From the NCBI RefSeq assembly GCF_947498515.1, contig NZ_CANMKO010000001.1, positions 1-64,000 of the forward strand: a stretch of 64,000 bases of DNA, in the 5' to 3' direction. The notes under the pieces are model-generated. The model saw only the letters and a list, made by a program, of their open reading frames with translations, did not search any database and was not told the DNA's origin. The translations under genes were made by a program, and so were the position numbers. Positions within the stretch are counted from its first letter, which is position 1. Every line of letters begins with the position of its first letter. Positions 52,905 through 61,628 of the stretch are shown piece by piece. This stretch comes from an uncultured Pelagimonas sp. (GTDB taxonomy: Bacteria; Pseudomonadota; Alphaproteobacteria; Rhodobacterales; Rhodobacteraceae).

Positions 52905-53141
52905 TTAAGGCGCATCTTTGCGGGGGGGGACATTGTCGATCCCGCTTCCGCCCCAGGGATGACACCGACCAATGCGCCGGATCGTCAGCCATGTTCCTTT
53001 GATACCGCCATGTTTCTCTAGTGCTTCCAGCGCATAGGCGGAGCAGGTCGGGTGATACCGGCAACCATGACCAACCCAAGGAGAAAACAACAGCCGATAG
53101 GCGCGTACCGGTAGGGCCGCGATATGAGCAAGCGGCGTCAT
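52905..53141 (-). CDS. yidD: Membrane protein insertion efficiency factor YidD
   Basis: YidD (78 aa) assists YidC and is nearly always found between rnpA and yidC. It has the three Cys-containing motif ([21 protein letters not shown]) and the amphipathic N-terminus [10 protein letters not shown]. It overlaps rnpA by four bases. Here yidC is not adjacent. Confidence 0.95.
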   Translation of the reverse strand: MTPLAHIAALPVRAYRLLFSPWVGHGCRYHPTCSAYALEALEKHGGIKGTWLTIRRIGRCHPWGGSGIDNVPPRKDAP

Positions 53142-53536
53142 GTGTGGAGCTTTCGCAGTGCGCGGATCAAATCGGCCTTCATCGCCACGATATCGTGGTT
53201 GGCGGTTCTTTCGGCGCGACCAATCAGGACATAATCATAGCCGTTTTGTCCATATTGGGGCAAAACGGAGCGTGCGATTTCACGCAGCCGGCGCTTGGCA
53301 CGATTGCGGGCCACGGCATTGCCGACCTTTTTCGAACAGGTAAAGCCAACCCGAATCCCCTCGGCCTCACCGGTGGATCGGTGACGGGCTTGCACAAGAA
53401 ACGCCGGGCAGGGGGCCCGTTTAGCGCGTGCGGCCTTGAGGAAGTCAGTTCGCTTCTTTAGAACGCTGAACGTCAAAAGAGCCGCCTGCGGATCAACCGA
53501 GGCGGCCTTTTGAAGTCGCTCATCAGGCCTCGCCAT
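53138..53536 (-). CDS. rnpA: Ribonuclease P protein component
   Basis: RnpA (132 aa) binds the catalytic RNase P RNA to mature tRNA 5' ends. TKKRTDFL-type opening ([17 protein letters not shown]) and the RNR motif [15 protein letters not shown] are present. The N-terminal 30 residues before LKKRTDFL are an uncertain extension; ATG 53536 is used. It follows rpmH by 17 bases. Confidence 0.93.
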   Translation of the reverse strand: MARPDERLQKAASVDPQAALLTFSVLKKRTDFLKAARAKRAPCPAFLVQARHRSTGEAEGIRVGFTCSKKVGNAVARNRAKRRLREIARSVLPQYGQNGYDYVLIGRAERTANHDIVAMKADLIRALRKLHT

Positions 53537-53553
53537 GTGCGAAGCGCCGAGAG

Positions 53554-53688
53554 TTATGCGCTCAGGCTCTTGCGGCCACGTGCACGACGGGCGTTAAGAA
53601 TCTTGCGGCCAGCTTTGGTGGCCATGCGCGAACGAAAACCGTGACGGCGCTTGCGAACGAGGTTCGACGGCTGAAAAGTGCGTTTCAT
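53554..53688 (-). CDS. rpmH: 50S ribosomal protein L34
   Basis: L34 (44 aa) is a small basic large-subunit protein. [20 protein letters not shown] and the end [13 protein letters not shown] are the complete family sequence. It heads the rpmH-rnpA-yidD line and has a consensus-like promoter upstream. Confidence 0.97.
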   Translation of the reverse strand: MKRTFQPSNLVRKRRHGFRSRMATKAGRKILNARRARGRKSLSA

Positions 53689-53756
53689 AGCGGCTACTCC
53701 GAGATCCTTGGTCTGTAGGGCGCGGATTCGCCAGACCAGTGCTAATTGAAGTCCGT

Positions 53757-53785
53757 GCTATAGGGAGGTCATTGGGGTATGTCAA
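53757..53785 (-). promoter_or_regulatory. Sigma-70 promoter of rpmH
   Basis: On the minus strand TTGACA and TATAGC are spaced by exactly 17 bases, about 70 bases before rpmH. This is the best promoter match in the window and fits the high expression expected of rpmH. Confidence 0.7.
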
Positions 53786-53974
53786 ACGTCAATCGGGGTG
53801 TCTTTGCAACATTTACCCCGAAAAGCGCCTTTGAATGTTTCACTCTGGCAATATTAACCGCGAATTCTCACGCTGGCGATAACTCCCGATCAAGCGGATG
53901 TGAGGAAGGTGTTGTTGCGTAGCATTCATGCGCATGTTTGCTGCACAACAGCGACAACCGAAAGCCCCAACGAT

Positions 53975-54706
53975 ATGAGCGATATGACCCAAACACCCCC
54001 AAACAGTTTTCAAAGGTACCTGCCCCTAATTGCAATCGCGCTTGTTGCGATTGTCGGTGCGGTCACTTTGCGCGATTATCTGACCTTTGAAACACTGCGC
54101 GACAATCGCGAGGCGCTTTTGGCCTTTCGGGATAGCCATTTCGTTTTGACGATTAGCGTGTTTGCCGCCGCCTATGTCGCCATTGTGGCGTTTTCATTGC
54201 CGGGCGCGTCGATTGCGACGCTAACAGGCGGGTTTTTGTTCGGCACTTTGACGGGGGCTACGGTCAACGTCATGGCGGCCACTATTGGAGCCACGGCAAT
54301 CTTTTTGGCAGCGCGCTGGGGGCTGGGCGCACGTCTGGGGGCCAAGCTGGAAAACTCAGAAGGCAAGGTGAAGCAGATTAAAGATGGCATTGACGAAAAC
54401 CAATGGTCGATGCTGTTCCTGATCCGTCTCGTGCCCGCGGTGCCTTTCTTTCTCGCCAATCTTATCCCTGCGTTTCTTGAGGTGCCGCTTTATCGGTTTG
54501 TTGTCTCGACCTTCCTAGGGATCATTCCCGGCACAGTCGTCTACACCTCGGTTGGGGCCGGTCTTGGCGAAGTCTTCGCCCGTGGTGAAAGCCCCGACCT
54601 TGGGATTATTTTTGAACCCCACATCATTGGCCCAATCCTTGGACTTGCTGCCTTGTCTGCCCTTCCTATTGTTATCAAAGCCCTGCGCGGCAAAAAGGAA
54701 CTGTGA
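53975..54706 (+). CDS. TVP38/TMEM64-family (DedA-like) membrane protein
   Basis: A 243-residue inner-membrane protein with about six hydrophobic segments and the SNARE-associated (VTT) core: FSLPGASIATLTGGFLFGTLTGATVNVMAATIGAT and RLVPAVPFFLANLIPAFLEVPLYRFV. Family members help maintain lipid and membrane integrity. Start 53975 (MSDMTQ) is chosen; an in-frame GTG at 53900 gives a doubtful Cys-rich extension. Its end overlaps the next ORF by four bases (GTGA), so it is coupled with the reductase. Confidence 0.85.
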   Translation: MSDMTQTPPNSFQRYLPLIAIALVAIVGAVTLRDYLTFETLRDNREALLAFRDSHFVLTISVFAAAYVAIVAFSLPGASIATLTGGFLFGTLTGATVNVMAATIGATAIFLAARWGLGARLGAKLENSEGKVKQIKDGIDENQWSMLFLIRLVPAVPFFLANLIPAFLEVPLYRFVVSTFLGIIPGTVVYTSVGAGLGEVFARGESPDLGIIFEPHIIGPILGLAALSALPIVIKALRGKKEL

Positions 54707-54708
54707 TC

Positions 54709-56127
54709 ATGGAAACGATTAAAACGGATCTCTTGATTATCGGTGCCGGATCCGGCGGATTGTCGACGGCGGCGGGGGCTGCTCAGATGGGCGCGGATGT
54801 TATCCTGCTTGAAGGGCACAAGATGGGCGGTGATTGCCTGAATTATGGCTGTGTCCCGTCCAAGGCCTTGATCGCCAGCGGCAAGGCCGCGTTTGAAATG
54901 ACCCATGCAGCCGATTACGGCGTTGCCAATGTGGTGCCAAAGGTGGATTACGCCGCCGCCAAGGATCATGTGAACGATGTGATTGCCACCATTGAACCGG
55001 TGGACAGTCAGGAACGTTTCGAAAGCTTTGGCGTTCGGGTGATCCGGGAATACGGGCGCTTTGTGTCGCCAACCGAAGTTGAAGCCGGCCCATATAAGAT
55101 CAAGGCGCGTCGGGTGGTGATTTCGACCGGTTCTTCGCCCTTTGTGCCGCCGATCCCCGGTTTGGATTCGGTACCCTATCTCACCAACGAATCCCTATGG
55201 GAATTGCGCGAAAAGCCCGGGCACCTTTTGGTGATCGGCGGCGGGCCGATTGGAATGGAAATGGCACAGGCGCACTTGCGACTAGGATCGCAGGTCACGG
55301 TGATCGAAGGGGCCAAGGCGCTTGGCAAGGACGACCCAGAGATGGCTGAGGTTGTCTTGGAGAACCTACGCGCCGAAGGGTTGCAGATCGAAGAGGAGGC
55401 CTTGGCCAAGGAAATTCGCGGTGAAGCCGGAGCGATTGAGGTCGAAACCCAAGATGGCCGGGTGTTCAAAGGCACGCATCTTTTGATGGCGGTGGGTCGA
55501 AAGGCCAATGTCGATAAGCTTGGCCTAGACAAAGCCGGGATCGAAACCACCCGCACCGGTATCAAGGTCGATGACAGCCTGCGCACCACCAACAAAAAGG
55601 TCTACGCGATTGGCGATGCCGCAGGCGGGCTGCAATTCACTCATGTGGCCGGGTATCACGCCGGGATCATTATTCGCTCGGCGCTCTTTGGGCTACCTGC
55701 AAAGGCTACCACAAAACACATACCTTGGGCGACCTATACCCAGCCCGAGCTGTCGCAAGTCGGTTTGACCGAAGCGCAGGCACGGGCAGAATATGGTGAC
55801 AAGCTTGAGGTCGCCCGGTTCCATTATCACCATAATGATCGCGCCATTGCCGAGCGCAAAACCAAAGGGTTGATCAAGGTGATGGTGGTCAAAGGAAAGC
55901 CCGTCGGGGCCTCAATCGCGGGCTATCAAGCCGGTGAGCTAATCTCGACATGGTCACTTGCCATTGCCAACGGCTTGAAAATGAGCGCAGTGTCGAACAT
56001 GGTCGCGCCGTACCCCACGGTTGCGGAAATGAACAAGCGGGTGGCGGGGGCGTATTTCTCGCCTAGATTGTTCGAAAATGACACCGTGAAAAAGGTCGTC
56101 CGATTTGTGCAACGCTGGCTGCCGTAA
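54709..56127 (+). CDS. FAD-dependent pyridine nucleotide-disulfide oxidoreductase
   Basis: A 472-residue flavoprotein of the lipoamide dehydrogenase/mercuric reductase family. It has the FAD site GAGSGGLSTAAGAAQMGA, the redox-active disulfide GGDCLNYGCVPSK, the NAD(P) site GGGPIGMEMAQAHLRLG and the FAD site TNKKVYAIGDAAG. The usual C-terminal His-Glu dyad (HxHPT...E) is replaced by APYPTVAEMNKR, so the base that normally activates the thiol is missing. It often sits next to TVP38 genes, as here. ATG 54709 is preferred to GTG 54703 because AAGGA is then at ten bases. Confidence 0.88.
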   Translation: METIKTDLLIIGAGSGGLSTAAGAAQMGADVILLEGHKMGGDCLNYGCVPSKALIASGKAAFEMTHAADYGVANVVPKVDYAAAKDHVNDVIATIEPVDSQERFESFGVRVIREYGRFVSPTEVEAGPYKIKARRVVISTGSSPFVPPIPGLDSVPYLTNESLWELREKPGHLLVIGGGPIGMEMAQAHLRLGSQVTVIEGAKALGKDDPEMAEVVLENLRAEGLQIEEEALAKEIRGEAGAIEVETQDGRVFKGTHLLMAVGRKANVDKLGLDKAGIETTRTGIKVDDSLRTTNKKVYAIGDAAGGLQFTHVAGYHAGIIIRSALFGLPAKATTKHIPWATYTQPELSQVGLTEAQARAEYGDKLEVARFHYHHNDRAIAERKTKGLIKVMVVKGKPVGASIAGYQAGELISTWSLAIANGLKMSAVSNMVAPYPTVAEMNKRVAGAYFSPRLFENDTVKKVVRFVQRWLP

Positions 56128-56133
56128 GAACCT

Positions 56134-57516
56134 ATGTTGAATTCACTCTCAGGTCGCTTTCTTATCCTGACCACCATCTTTGTGATGCTGGCCGAAGTCA
56201 TGATCTTTGTCCCTTCGGTGGCGCGCTTTCGCGAGGATTATTTGATCACCCGGCTTGAACGGGCGCAAATCGCGTCGCTGGCTCTTTTGGCGGATGACAT
56301 GCTTTCCGAAGAGTTGGAGGCAGAGCTTCTCAAGAATGCGGGTGTGTTCAACGTGGCCCTAAGGCGGGATGAGGTCAGCGAATTGATGCTGTCCTCGCCC
56401 ATGCCGGCGGAAATCACGGCGAGCTTTGACTTGCGTGGGGCGACGGCGATGCCGCTGATCCGCGATGCGATGATGCGGCTGGCCGAACCCGAAGCCGAAG
56501 TGATCCGGGTGATCGGCAATCCGTCCTTGAATGCCGGTCAGCAAATCGAAATCACCATGGAAACCGGATCATTGCGGCGGGCGATGATTGATTACGGTCT
56601 AAACATCTTGGTCTTGTCGGCCGTTATCTCGGTGATCACAGCGTTTTTGCTGTTTCTTGCGGTGCGGGTGTTGTTGGTCAAGCCAATCAAGGGGGTGGTC
56701 GGCCATATGAAGGCCTATTCCGCCGCGCCTGAGGATGCACGTCAAGTGATTGAGCCATCGGCCAGTGTTCGCGAATTGCGCGAGGCCGAAGAAGCGCTGC
56801 ACAGCTTGCAAACCCAACTAACCCATGCGTTGAAGCAAAAGGATCGCTTGGCGCAACTTGGGGGCGCTGTGGCCCGTGTCAGCCATGACTTGCGCAACAT
56901 TCTAACGGCGGCGCAGCTATTTACGGATCGGATTGAGATGTCCGAAGATCCAACCGTCAAGCGCATGGCCCCCAAGCTGGTGAACTCAATCACGCGGGCG
57001 GTGTCGCTTTGTGAAAACACCTTGGCCTTTGGTCGCGCAGAAGAACCCGCGCCGTCCTTGACGCATTTCAATCTCGCCAGCCTAGCGAACGAAGTCATAG
57101 AAGCCGAAAGATTGGCAATTGGTGATTATGACCTCACCATCACCGAAGACATCCCCGCCGGAATGATGGTGCGCGGCGATCCCGAACAACTTTATCGCGC
57201 GCTGGGCAATCTGATCCGCAATGCGCGGCAAGCCATCGTGGCAAGCGGTCAACCCGGTGAGATTGCGGTCAAGGCGGAGGCATCGGAAACTGATTGGTTC
57301 ATCCGCGTTTCCGACACAGGACCAGGGTTGCCCCCCAAAGCCAAGGAGCACCTGTTTCAGGCATTTCAAGGCGGGGTCCGCAAGGGCGGGTCCGGGCTTG
57401 GCCTTGCCATTGTCGCTGAGCTGATCCGGGGGCATGGCGGGGAATTGACGTTGAAAAACAGCGATGAAACCGGCACGGTATTTGTCATTCGTCTGCCAAT
57501 GGGAAAATTGACGTAA
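56134..57516 (+). CDS. Membrane sensor histidine kinase
   Basis: A 460-residue kinase with two transmembrane helices (residues about 8-28 and 155-175) around a periplasmic domain of about 120 residues, a linker with HAMP-like residues (VKPIKGVVGHMKAYSAAPEDARQVI), H-box ARVSHDLRNILTAAQL, N box NLIRNARQA, G1 DTGPGLP and G2 GGSGLGLAI. It is encoded six bases after the reductase with a weak binding site and no response regulator nearby. It probably senses an envelope condition and signals to an unlinked partner. Confidence 0.9.
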   Translation: MLNSLSGRFLILTTIFVMLAEVMIFVPSVARFREDYLITRLERAQIASLALLADDMLSEELEAELLKNAGVFNVALRRDEVSELMLSSPMPAEITASFDLRGATAMPLIRDAMMRLAEPEAEVIRVIGNPSLNAGQQIEITMETGSLRRAMIDYGLNILVLSAVISVITAFLLFLAVRVLLVKPIKGVVGHMKAYSAAPEDARQVIEPSASVRELREAEEALHSLQTQLTHALKQKDRLAQLGGAVARVSHDLRNILTAAQLFTDRIEMSEDPTVKRMAPKLVNSITRAVSLCENTLAFGRAEEPAPSLTHFNLASLANEVIEAERLAIGDYDLTITEDIPAGMMVRGDPEQLYRALGNLIRNARQAIVASGQPGEIAVKAEASETDWFIRVSDTGPGLPPKAKEHLFQAFQGGVRKGGSGLGLAIVAELIRGHGGELTLKNSDETGTVFVIRLPMGKLT

Positions 57517-57526
57517 AAAGTTGAAA

Positions 57527-57555
57527 TTGCCTCTTGCGCTTGTTCGCGACTAACT
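57527..57555 (+). promoter_or_regulatory. Candidate promoter of tRNA-Arg
   Basis: TTGCCT and CTAACT are spaced by 17 bases, ending 17 bases before the tRNA. The -10 is weak. It would give the tRNA its own transcript. Confidence 0.35.
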
Positions 57556-57572
57556 CTAAACCCCGCCCTCAC

Positions 57573-57649
57573 GGACCGATAGCTCAGCTGGATAGAGTAC
57601 CTGACTACGAATCAGGGGGTCGGGGGTTCGAATCCTCCTCGGTCCGCCA
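57573..57649 (+). tRNA. tRNA-Arg (anticodon ACG)
   Basis: A 77-base tRNA with encoded CCA. GGACCGA pairs with TCGGTCC at the acceptor, the D arm AGCTCAGCTGGATAGAGT, the anticodon stem CCTGA/TCAGG with loop CTACGAA (anticodon ACG, decoding CGN Arg), and the T arm GGGGGTTCGAATCCTCC. The A34 is expected to be edited to inosine. It lies alone between the sensor kinase and the NUDIX gene. Confidence 0.95.
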
Positions 57650-58143
57650 TTTTCAAGAAATTGGTGGTTTTTGAATTATAAAGCAGTGGCAACCGCTTTG
57701 TTTTACACGCAATTTTTAGTCCGGCTCCGGTCGTTAGCGACCCTACAGCGGTTTGCGCCAATCTTTGGACAGTTGCCGTTGACTGCGAGCTTTCCGGAAA
57801 ACTCAGGTTCTTGCATCCCGCGCTATATGTTTCACTGATCACTTGTCGGGATTTTTGTGGCCGGGACTTAAAAGCTTATCCGGCTGGTAGTGCCAATTTA
57901 GCTCAGCCGAGATCGCGCGTGGTGCGATGGGCCATTCCTGTACGCATGCACAGACAAACGCATTGTTGCGGTGTCACAGAGTTGGTCGAAACGTGACTGA
58001 AATGCGCTACATGCGGTGCGTTGTTCTGCTTGAAACGCTACAATTTGGGTCAAAAAGGGCCATGTTAACAAAAATTTCACCTGTTTAGCCTGTAAAAGTC
58101 ATAAATCAGGCGTTATGTACTCAACGCGCGAATGAGGACGAGT
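57650..58143. other. Gene-free stretch, 494 bases
   Basis: No recognisable gene. A minus-strand frame beginning near 57842 has the MADRGGFEPPTP-type end that is the familiar antisense reading of a tRNA 3' half. The region is AT-rich to the right and precedes the NUDIX gene. Confidence 0.5.
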
Positions 58144-58602
58144 ATGGCTAAAAAAGGCGAACAAATCGCTGCTTTACCCTTGAGATGGGACGAAGACGGC
58201 AAGTTAGAAGTGTTAATGGTTACCTCGCGCGGGACGGGGCGCTGGATTGTGCCCAAGGGTTGGGAAATGGATAACACCAAACCCTGGAAGGCCGCGTCGA
58301 TCGAAGCGTTGGAAGAGGCGGGCATCAAAGGCCGAATTAGCCGCGATGTGATCGGAACCTATAAATACAACAAGGTGTTAGACAACGGCAAACCCTTGCC
58401 TTGTGTCGTGCGGGTTTACCCAATGATCGTTGAAAAGCTGAAGCGCGATTGGAAAGAACGCAAACAGCGGACCCGCCGTTGGTTTACCCCCAAAGCGGCG
58501 GCGCGGCGTGTTCAGGAAAAGCAATTGGCAAAGATGTTGCGGTCTCTGGATCGCAAGCCGCGCAAGCAGCCTGTGATCCGAGAATTGCTCAAGGCATCTT
58601 GA
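58144..58602 (+). CDS. NUDIX hydrolase, diphosphoinositol-polyphosphate-hydrolase-like
   Basis: A 152-residue NUDIX protein. The box reads GWEMDNTKPWKAASIEALEEAGI, a DIPP-like variant with the EALEEAG half conserved and the first Glu-type positions shifted. The protein has the RWDEDGKLEVLMVTSRGTGRWIVPKG lead-in typical of this group. Such enzymes cleave diadenosine polyphosphates or diphosphoinositol phosphates. GAGGACGAG precedes the start at 58144. It converges with the peroxidase gene. Confidence 0.88.
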   Translation: MAKKGEQIAALPLRWDEDGKLEVLMVTSRGTGRWIVPKGWEMDNTKPWKAASIEALEEAGIKGRISRDVIGTYKYNKVLDNGKPLPCVVRVYPMIVEKLKRDWKERKQRTRRWFTPKAAARRVQEKQLAKMLRSLDRKPRKQPVIRELLKAS

Positions 58603-58604
58603 CG

Positions 58605-59912
58605 TTAATCGACCGGCAAGCCGCTTGGCACGGTGTCGGGGCGGCCCATTGGCAGCGCTTCTGCGCTTGCGCCGGTCAGGGTATGCAAGAAGGCCTCGAT
58701 ATCGGAAATGTCAGCGTCGCTAAGCGAGACCTTGGTGGTGTCGAGATTGGCCAATAGACGCTGCATTTCGTTCTGGTCTGACATGACTTTGAAATCCGCA
58801 TCCTGAAGCCAGGCGACCTTGGGGAGACTGGCCATATCCGGCGTCCAATCTGCGAGTGATCCTTCGGGGTTGGCCATGTGTCGGATCATGTCGCGCAGGG
58901 TCGGAAAGGCCCCGTTGTGGCCATAGGGGCCGGTTAGCGCGATGTTGCGAAGGGATGGTGTGCGGAATTTGTAGGCGTCATCGGGATCGCCGGTGGTTTC
59001 CATACGTCCGATATCGCGTTGCCCGTCGATGCGTCCGGGGCCAAAAGCCGGCACGCCAACAGAATGAAAATCCTGATCTGAAAAGAGCGGGCCATTGTGA
59101 CATTGTGCGCATCCCGCCTCCCCAAAGAAGAGCTGACGACCGCGTTCTGCGTCTGCAGGCAACGGCGTTCCGGCGGTTAGGTAGGTGTCATAGGGGCTGT
59201 CAAAGCTTTGCCATTCAGTGCCGATAAACGCGGCCAACGCGTTGGCGATTTCGACAATTGTGATGTCTTGGGCCGCGGCGACATGCGGAAAGGCTTTGGC
59301 AAAATGTGGCTCATATTCAGGGGTGTTGCGCACCCGATTGGCGACCGCTTCCCAGCCATGATCAATTCGCTCTTCAAAGGCGGCTCCGACCGGGTTTTCG
59401 GAGGCAATTCCGGCCATTTCGGCGTCTGAACTCATCGGGAATAGCGCCTGCGCCGCAAGGATCGAGTTTAATCCGTGAGGGAGGCGCGCCTCGGCCGGTG
59501 TCTCAAAACGGCCGCCCTTTGCGTCTGTAACCTCGACGCGACCATCATGAAACAGCACGCGCACGTCGCGGTGCCCCAAGTTCCACAGGGCCGGGGCATT
59601 GCGCGGAATCCGTGATGCGATTTTGGTCTCACCGCTGCCGGGGTTGCGATTTGGCCCTAGCCCTTCGCCCCCTTCGCCGATGCCAAGGCTAACGCCGTCG
59701 GTTCCGCCGAGCGTATGATGGTGACAGGTGCCGCAGCTGATGTTTTGATTGCCCGACAGGATTTTATCGTAAAACAAAAGCTGCCCCAGCGCGGCCTGCT
59801 TTGGATCAAAATTGATGAAATCCGATTTGGACATGGTGTCGGCATTGGCCGAAGATGTGGCCATGACACAGGCCGTTGCCAGAGAAATGGAAAGCCGGGA
59901 AAGAATACGCAT
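58605..59912 (-). CDS. Di-haem cytochrome c peroxidase/MauG-family protein
   Basis: A 435-residue exported protein with signal peptide (MRILSRLSISLATACVMATSSANA). Two haem-binding sites are seen, CGTCH (NISCGTCHHH, near residue 61) and CAQCH (GCAQCHNG, near residue 265), with downstream distal region (RTPSLRNIALTGPYGHNGAFPTL). Such periplasmic enzymes reduce hydrogen peroxide or oxidise protein side chains. No cytochrome donor is adjacent. Confidence 0.92.
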   Translation of the reverse strand: MRILSRLSISLATACVMATSSANADTMSKSDFINFDPKQAALGQLLFYDKILSGNQNISCGTCHHHTLGGTDGVSLGIGEGGEGLGPNRNPGSGETKIASRIPRNAPALWNLGHRDVRVLFHDGRVEVTDAKGGRFETPAEARLPHGLNSILAAQALFPMSSDAEMAGIASENPVGAAFEERIDHGWEAVANRVRNTPEYEPHFAKAFPHVAAAQDITIVEIANALAAFIGTEWQSFDSPYDTYLTAGTPLPADAERGRQLFFGEAGCAQCHNGPLFSDQDFHSVGVPAFGPGRIDGQRDIGRMETTGDPDDAYKFRTPSLRNIALTGPYGHNGAFPTLRDMIRHMANPEGSLADWTPDMASLPKVAWLQDADFKVMSDQNEMQRLLANLDTTKVSLSDADISDIEAFLHTLTGASAEALPMGRPDTVPSGLPVD

Positions 59913-60094
59913 AGGGTTACCCTTGGGCTGGTCACGAAAATGTTATCTGCAATTCTTTCAGACTGCCCAAGCCAGCGCCACCTGACAAGTAGCGGATTCC
60001 TCTATTGTTTACGCGAGGATAGCAAAAGGCACGCGCAACAATGGGATGTTGCGCGCGGGTATTGTTTCCACAATGGCGAAAATGATGATTCGTC

Positions 60095-60592
60095 TCATTG
60101 GGGCGCAAAGCCGCCGTATTGCCCGCCAAAGAACATCAATGGATCCCCGGTGCGGGTCGCCACTTCGATCACTTTGGCCACGATAATGGAATGATCACCG
60201 CCGTCGTGCGTGGCGTGCGTTTGGCATTCAAAACGCGACAGGCAATTGTTGATCAGGGGAACGCCACGCGGGCTGTTTTCCCAATCCAGCCCATCAAATG
60301 CGTCACCCGACCGGGCAAAGCCCTGACAGATGTCCTTTTGCTCCTCCGCAATCACATGGATCGCAAAATGTTCAGCGGACATGAAAAACGGATAGCGTGA
60401 CGACCCTTTGGCCGGCGACCAAAGCACCAAGGCCGGGTCAAGCGAGACGCTGGCAAAGCTATTGGCGGTGATCCCGAGCGGCCCGGTTGGGGTCGCACAG
60501 GTGATCACGGTCACACCGGTGCCAAACCGCCCCAGCGCATCGCGAAAGGCACGTGGGTCGGACTGGGCCGGATCAAATCGGGTGGTTTGCAT
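60095..60592 (-). CDS. Flavin reductase-domain protein
   Basis: A 165-residue DIM6/NTAB-family protein of the HpaC kind. Features are FRDALGRFGTGVTVITC, GITANSFASVSLDPALVLW and HDGGDHSIIVAKVIEV with the FMN-binding GDHSI pattern. It would supply reduced flavin. It lies on the same strand as the LLM monooxygenase, 25 bases after the aldo/keto reductase, consistent with a two-component monooxygenase supply. Start 60592 is chosen over an in-frame 60658. Confidence 0.85.
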   Translation of the reverse strand: MQTTRFDPAQSDPRAFRDALGRFGTGVTVITCATPTGPLGITANSFASVSLDPALVLWSPAKGSSRYPFFMSAEHFAIHVIAEEQKDICQGFARSGDAFDGLDWENSPRGVPLINNCLSRFECQTHATHDGGDHSIIVAKVIEVATRTGDPLMFFGGQYGGFAPQ

Positions 60593-60617
60593 CGTCACGT
60601 TCTTCGCTTTCTCTGGA

Positions 60618-61505
60618 TCAGGCGACTTCGTGGCCAAGCGCTTCTGTATAAAGCGCAAACCAAGTCTGGCGATCCATTTCTACTTTGGCAGCATCACCGA
60701 TCTGTTTGATCCGGTCCAGATTGTTGGTGCCTAGAACCGGCAGAATGCTTGCAGGGTGGGCCAAAAGCCACGCAACCGCGACGGCAGCCTCATCCACTCC
60801 CTGTGCGGCACCGATTTCGGCAAGCTTGCTGCGCAATCCGGCGTTGTCGGTATCAAACAAGGCACCGCCACCAAGCGGCGACCAAGCCATCGGTGCAATG
60901 CCGAGGCGCTGGAGATGCGCCAAATCGCCGTTTGTGAATGCATCGTGGCACAGCAGGCTCATTTCAATCTGGTTGGTGACCAGTTTGGTTTTCATGCCTG
61001 ATTGCAGCAGGTCCCAATCATAGGGGCGGAAGTTTGACACGCCAACGGCGCGAACCTTGCCGCTTGCTACAACATCATCCAGCGCAGCACTGGTTTCATT
61101 GTGATCCATAAGAGGGTCGGGGCGGTGAATGAGCAAGAGATCAATGTGATCGATTTTCATCAGGCGCAGCGAATGGTCAACCGAGGCCATGATATGGGCG
61201 CGGCTGGTGTCGTAATACTTGACCGGCGCATCGCTATAGCGGCCCATCGGCGCGACGATGTCGCATTTGGTGACGATCTCGATCTGGTTGCGTAGCTCGG
61301 GTGTCAAAGCGTTGCCAAGGATTTCCTCGGCCTCGTAACCGCCATAAATGTCGGCCTGATCCATTGTGGTGATGCCCTGATCAAGGCAGGCGGAAATCTT
61401 GTTCTGGATGTGGGCGGCGCTGGTGTCTGCGTCATCGCCAATACGCCACATGCCATAAACGAGGCGGCTCATGTCCAGCGCGTCATTGAGTTTGATACGA
61501 TCCAT
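60618..61505 (-). CDS. Aldo/keto reductase
   Basis: A 295-residue NADPH-dependent TIM-barrel reductase. The catalytic tetrad is visible: Asp and Tyr in TTMDQADIYGGYEAEE, Lys in IVTKCD, His in LLLIHRPDP. The C-terminal NADP-binding stretch includes PVLGTNNLDRI. It resembles the YdhF type. It follows the LLM monooxygenase by 123 bases, likely the same transcript. Confidence 0.9.
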   Translation of the reverse strand: MDRIKLNDALDMSRLVYGMWRIGDDADTSAAHIQNKISACLDQGITTMDQADIYGGYEAEEILGNALTPELRNQIEIVTKCDIVAPMGRYSDAPVKYYDTSRAHIMASVDHSLRLMKIDHIDLLLIHRPDPLMDHNETSAALDDVVASGKVRAVGVSNFRPYDWDLLQSGMKTKLVTNQIEMSLLCHDAFTNGDLAHLQRLGIAPMAWSPLGGGALFDTDNAGLRSKLAEIGAAQGVDEAAVAVAWLLAHPASILPVLGTNNLDRIKQIGDAAKVEMDRQTWFALYTEALGHEVA

Positions 61506-61628
61506 TTTGATCTCCGTCAGGCCGGGCGAGGCGCGGCAGCCATTTCAAAAGTTACCTAAATTAAAGGTGCTTGGGCGATATCGCTTTGAAAGGAAGGGTT
61601 CAACAGCGACATCACCAAAGCGATCGGG

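Noticed and set aside
53900-53974. GTG-started extension of the TVP38-like gene
   Set aside because: It adds a Cys/Thr-rich non-homologous N-terminus; MSDMTQ at 53975 fits the family better.
57612-57842. Minus-strand ORF ending in MADRGGFEPPTP
   Set aside because: This ending is the well-known antisense reading of a tRNA 3' half; it overlaps the tRNA-Arg and has no ribosome binding site.
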